A stretch of DNA of 6,769 nt from contig JBGOUJ010000432.1 of the NCBI GenBank assembly GCA_041477005.1, positions 1-6,769 of the forward strand. The letters run 5' to 3'. The notes beneath the pieces are model-generated. The model was not told the DNA's origin, made no database searches, and was given only the letters and a program-made list of their open reading frames with translations. Origin of the DNA: JBGOUJ01 sp041477005 (lineage in GTDB: Bacteria; Acidobacteriota; Terriglobia; Bryobacterales; JACQDG01). The position numbers and the translations under genes were made by a program. Positions 5,050 through 6,769 of the stretch are shown here, one piece after another (position 1 is the first letter of the stretch; the number at the start of each line of letters is the position of its first letter).

Positions 5050-6769
5050 GTCCCGATTGGCTCGAAGCGTTGCCCACGACCAATGACACTGGAACGCCGG
5101 GGCCGGAGGGCGCGCTCTGGGGAATCCGGGCGTTGACCTGGAGCACGCCGGCCACCAGGCCGGGAGCCGCGCCCGCGTAGAGAACCTCGGCCTGCGCGCC
5201 GCCGATCAGCACCACGACCGGCGCCTGCGGCTTCGGAAGCACATCCGAGGCCGGCTTCCCATCGATTCCCGGCGGGGTGGTCTGCCCTTCCCCCGTCGCG
5301 TAGATTGCCACCACGGAGCCCTTTGGGGCGGGGTTGGACACCGCGTTCACCGTAAAGTCCTGGTTCAGGATGGCGCCCTGGCCTTTGCCCGAAGCGTTGA
5401 TGCTGAATATGCCCGGCGCGGTCGGAGCTACCGCCAGCGTGACGGCGTTGCTCCGGGCGCCCCGATACTGGATCTGCAGCGCCACACTGCTCTTGCCGGC
5501 CACTTCGTAAGGCACGATCGCGCTGACCTGGCCGGCCTGCACGTAAATCAGCGGGGCTGCCACCTCGTCAAACAACACCCACGTGTCGGCGACCATGGTG
5601 TCGACCAGGCCCGCCGTCACCTCAAGCCCAGCCGGCGTTTCCGGCCCGATGAGTGTTCCGAAGATGCTGACGATTTCTCCGGGGGCGATGGGACCCGGCA
5701 AGAAGCTCGCCCCGCTGACTACTCCCGCCGCCGAGATCGTCGGCCCCGGAGCCACTACCTGAAACGGGAGCGAGCCGAAACTACCCGACACGGTGATTTG
5801 CAGGACTCCCGGCGTCGCCAGCCTGGCCGCTGGAATGACCGCCGTCAGCGTGGCCGCGCTCAGGAAGTTCGTGGGAAGCGCGGCGCCATTGACCTGAACG
5901 CTCGAGCTGTTGAGGAAGTTGGCGCCGGTAACGGTAATGACGGTATCGCCGGCGCCGGCGATCGCGGTCGAAGGGGAGACACTCTGCAGCAACGACCCTT
6001 GGGTCACCGTGAGGCTCACCGCAACAGTTTGAGGGCTGTTCAGCGCACCCCCGTAGGGAACCGTGACCGTCACCGTCCCCATGTAATTGCCGGGCGCCAG
6101 GCCAGCCGGATTGAGAGAGACATTCAGAACCGACGGCGTGGTCTGACTGCCCGGGTTCACTGCAAGCCAACTCTCTCCCGAGGTTGTGACCGTATAGTTG
6201 AGAGGCGGGCCGCTACTCAGCACGGAGACCGGCTGCGCGGCCGGAGTCGGGCCGCCGGTCTGGTAGGACAACGCCAGGGAGCCGGGGTTGAGCACCAAGC
6301 TGGGAACCGGGTAGATGCGGACGGACCAGTTATCGATGCCACTGTCGAGCGTAACCGTCCCGCCGCTCGAGCTGCCGGCGGTAAGGTAGCCCAACTGGAT
6401 CGACGCGGCCAGGGCGTCAAAGCTCGGGGTGGGAGGCCCCAGGCCCGCGACCCGGACAAAATTTAGGGCCGTCAGGCCGGTGTGAGAGAAATGCGCCCAT
6501 CCAGGGCCCGACGCGGAATCGGCCGCCACCGAACTGTAATAAGTCGCTCCCTGCACTAGCAATAGATAGTAGACCACGGGCTGGCCTGGAGCGCTGCGCA
6601 AGCTCAGGTCGTAGGAGAAGTCGATCGATGTGATCGGCCCCCGGATCAGCGGGTTGTAGGTGACGCCGCCGCGCACGTGGGCCACCAGGACGCTGCCCGC
6701 GCCGAGATTGAGTAGCACGCGCCGGAAAGCGTCGGGATTGCCGCCGGAACTCTGCTGAGCGGCGGTGAA
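5030..6769 (-). CDS. Secreted modular surface protein with BACON-like, IPT/TIG and Solibacter C-terminal (TIGR03437) domains, N-terminus cut by window edge
   Basis: The frame is open from the right edge to TGA at 5030, giving 579 visible residues; the true start and any signal peptide are outside the window. Numbered from the edge, residues about 17-157 look like a beta-sandwich (RGPITSIDFSYDLSL, ending GIDNWSVRIYP) as in many exported bacterial proteins. Residues about 158-257 form a BACON-like Ig domain (LNPGSLALSYQTGG, SGESWLAVNPGS, GLAPGNYMGTVTVT). Residues about 259-342 are an IPT/TIG domain (VSPSTAIAGAGDTVITVTG, NFL, VQVNG). Residues about 344-579 match the Solibacter C-terminal domain, with ISAAGVVSGASFLPGPIAPG, VSAIVPYEVAG, PGIFSINASGKGQGAILNQD, IYATGEGQTTPPGIDGKP and GVLQVNARIP. 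The protein is rich in Gly, Ser, Thr, Val and Pro with no cysteine in the visible part, which suits an extracellular or cell-surface role in adhesion or binding. The substrate is unknown. It is unrelated to its neighbours and convergent with the second zinc-finger gene. Confidence 0.9.
   Translation of the reverse strand, partial: FTAAQQSSGGNPDAFRRVLLNLGAGSVLVAHVRGGVTYNPLIRGPITSIDFSYDLSLRSAPGQPVVYYLLLVQGATYYSSVAADSASGPGWAHFSHTGLTALNFVRVAGLGPPTPSFDALAASIQLGYLTAGSSSGGTVTLDSGIDNWSVRIYPVPSLVLNPGSLALSYQTGGPTPAAQPVSVLSSGPPLNYTVTTSGESWLAVNPGSQTTPSVLNVSLNPAGLAPGNYMGTVTVTVPYGGALNSPQTVAVSLTVTQGSLLQSVSPSTAIAGAGDTVITVTGANFLNSSSVQVNGAALPTNFLSAATLTAVIPAARLATPGVLQITVSGSFGSLPFQVVAPGPTISAAGVVSGASFLPGPIAPGEIVSIFGTLIGPETPAGLEVTAGLVDTMVADTWVLFDEVAAPLIYVQAGQVSAIVPYEVAGKSSVALQIQYRGARSNAVTLAVAPTAPGIFSINASGKGQGAILNQDFTVNAVSNPAPKGSVVAIYATGEGQTTPPGIDGKPASDVLPKPQAPVVVLIGGAQAEVLYAGAAPGLVAGVLQVNARIPQSAPSGPGVPVSLVVGNASSQSGLTLAVQ

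Noticed and set aside
5030..6718. Start of the surface protein at GTG 6718
   Set aside because: The frame continues open to the window edge and no signal peptide follows that codon, so the gene is taken as truncated by the window.

Overview
The window is GC-rich, gene-dense bacterial chromosome. It most likely comes from an acidobacterium of the Bryobacterales/Solibacter group. The main taxonomic clue is at the right end: the minus-strand surface protein ends in a domain that matches the 'Solibacter uncharacterized C-terminal domain' family (TIGR03437), which is strongly expanded in that lineage. The use of the C5 (glutamate) route to tetrapyrroles and the general housekeeping content fit this but do not prove it.

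Layout. Positions 1-2674 hold a tightly packed minus-strand operon, read right to left. It has a small exported proline-rich (lipo)protein (2674-2249), an FAD-dependent geranylgeranyl-reductase-family oxidoreductase (2252-1089), and hemL, glutamate-1-semialdehyde aminomutase (1120 to beyond the left edge). The genes overlap by 4 and 32 bp. A 43-bp divergent gap (2675-2717) separates it from a plus-strand operon: serS, seryl-tRNA synthetase (2718-4004); a DUF4258 protein (4004-4318) whose ATG shares a base with the serS stop; and a single-domain YgiT-type zinc-finger protein (4321-4593). DUF4258 plus YgiT looks like a small type II toxin-antitoxin module translationally attached to an essential tRNA synthetase gene.

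After a 183-bp gap with a possible promoter comes a second YgiT-type zinc-finger gene (4777-5049), clearly a paralogue of the first, with no toxin gene beside it. Its 3' end overlaps by 20 bp the convergent 3' end of a large secreted modular protein (5030 to beyond the right edge). That protein has a beta-sandwich-like N-terminal part, a BACON-like repeat, an IPT/TIG domain and the Solibacter C-terminal domain.

The most interesting unit is the serS-DUF4258-YgiT arrangement with its duplicated orphan zinc-finger gene. The reductase-hemL pairing is a second point of interest, because it joins an isoprenoid-reducing enzyme family to tetrapyrrole synthesis. No tRNA, rRNA, CRISPR array, insertion sequence or convincing rho-independent terminator was seen.
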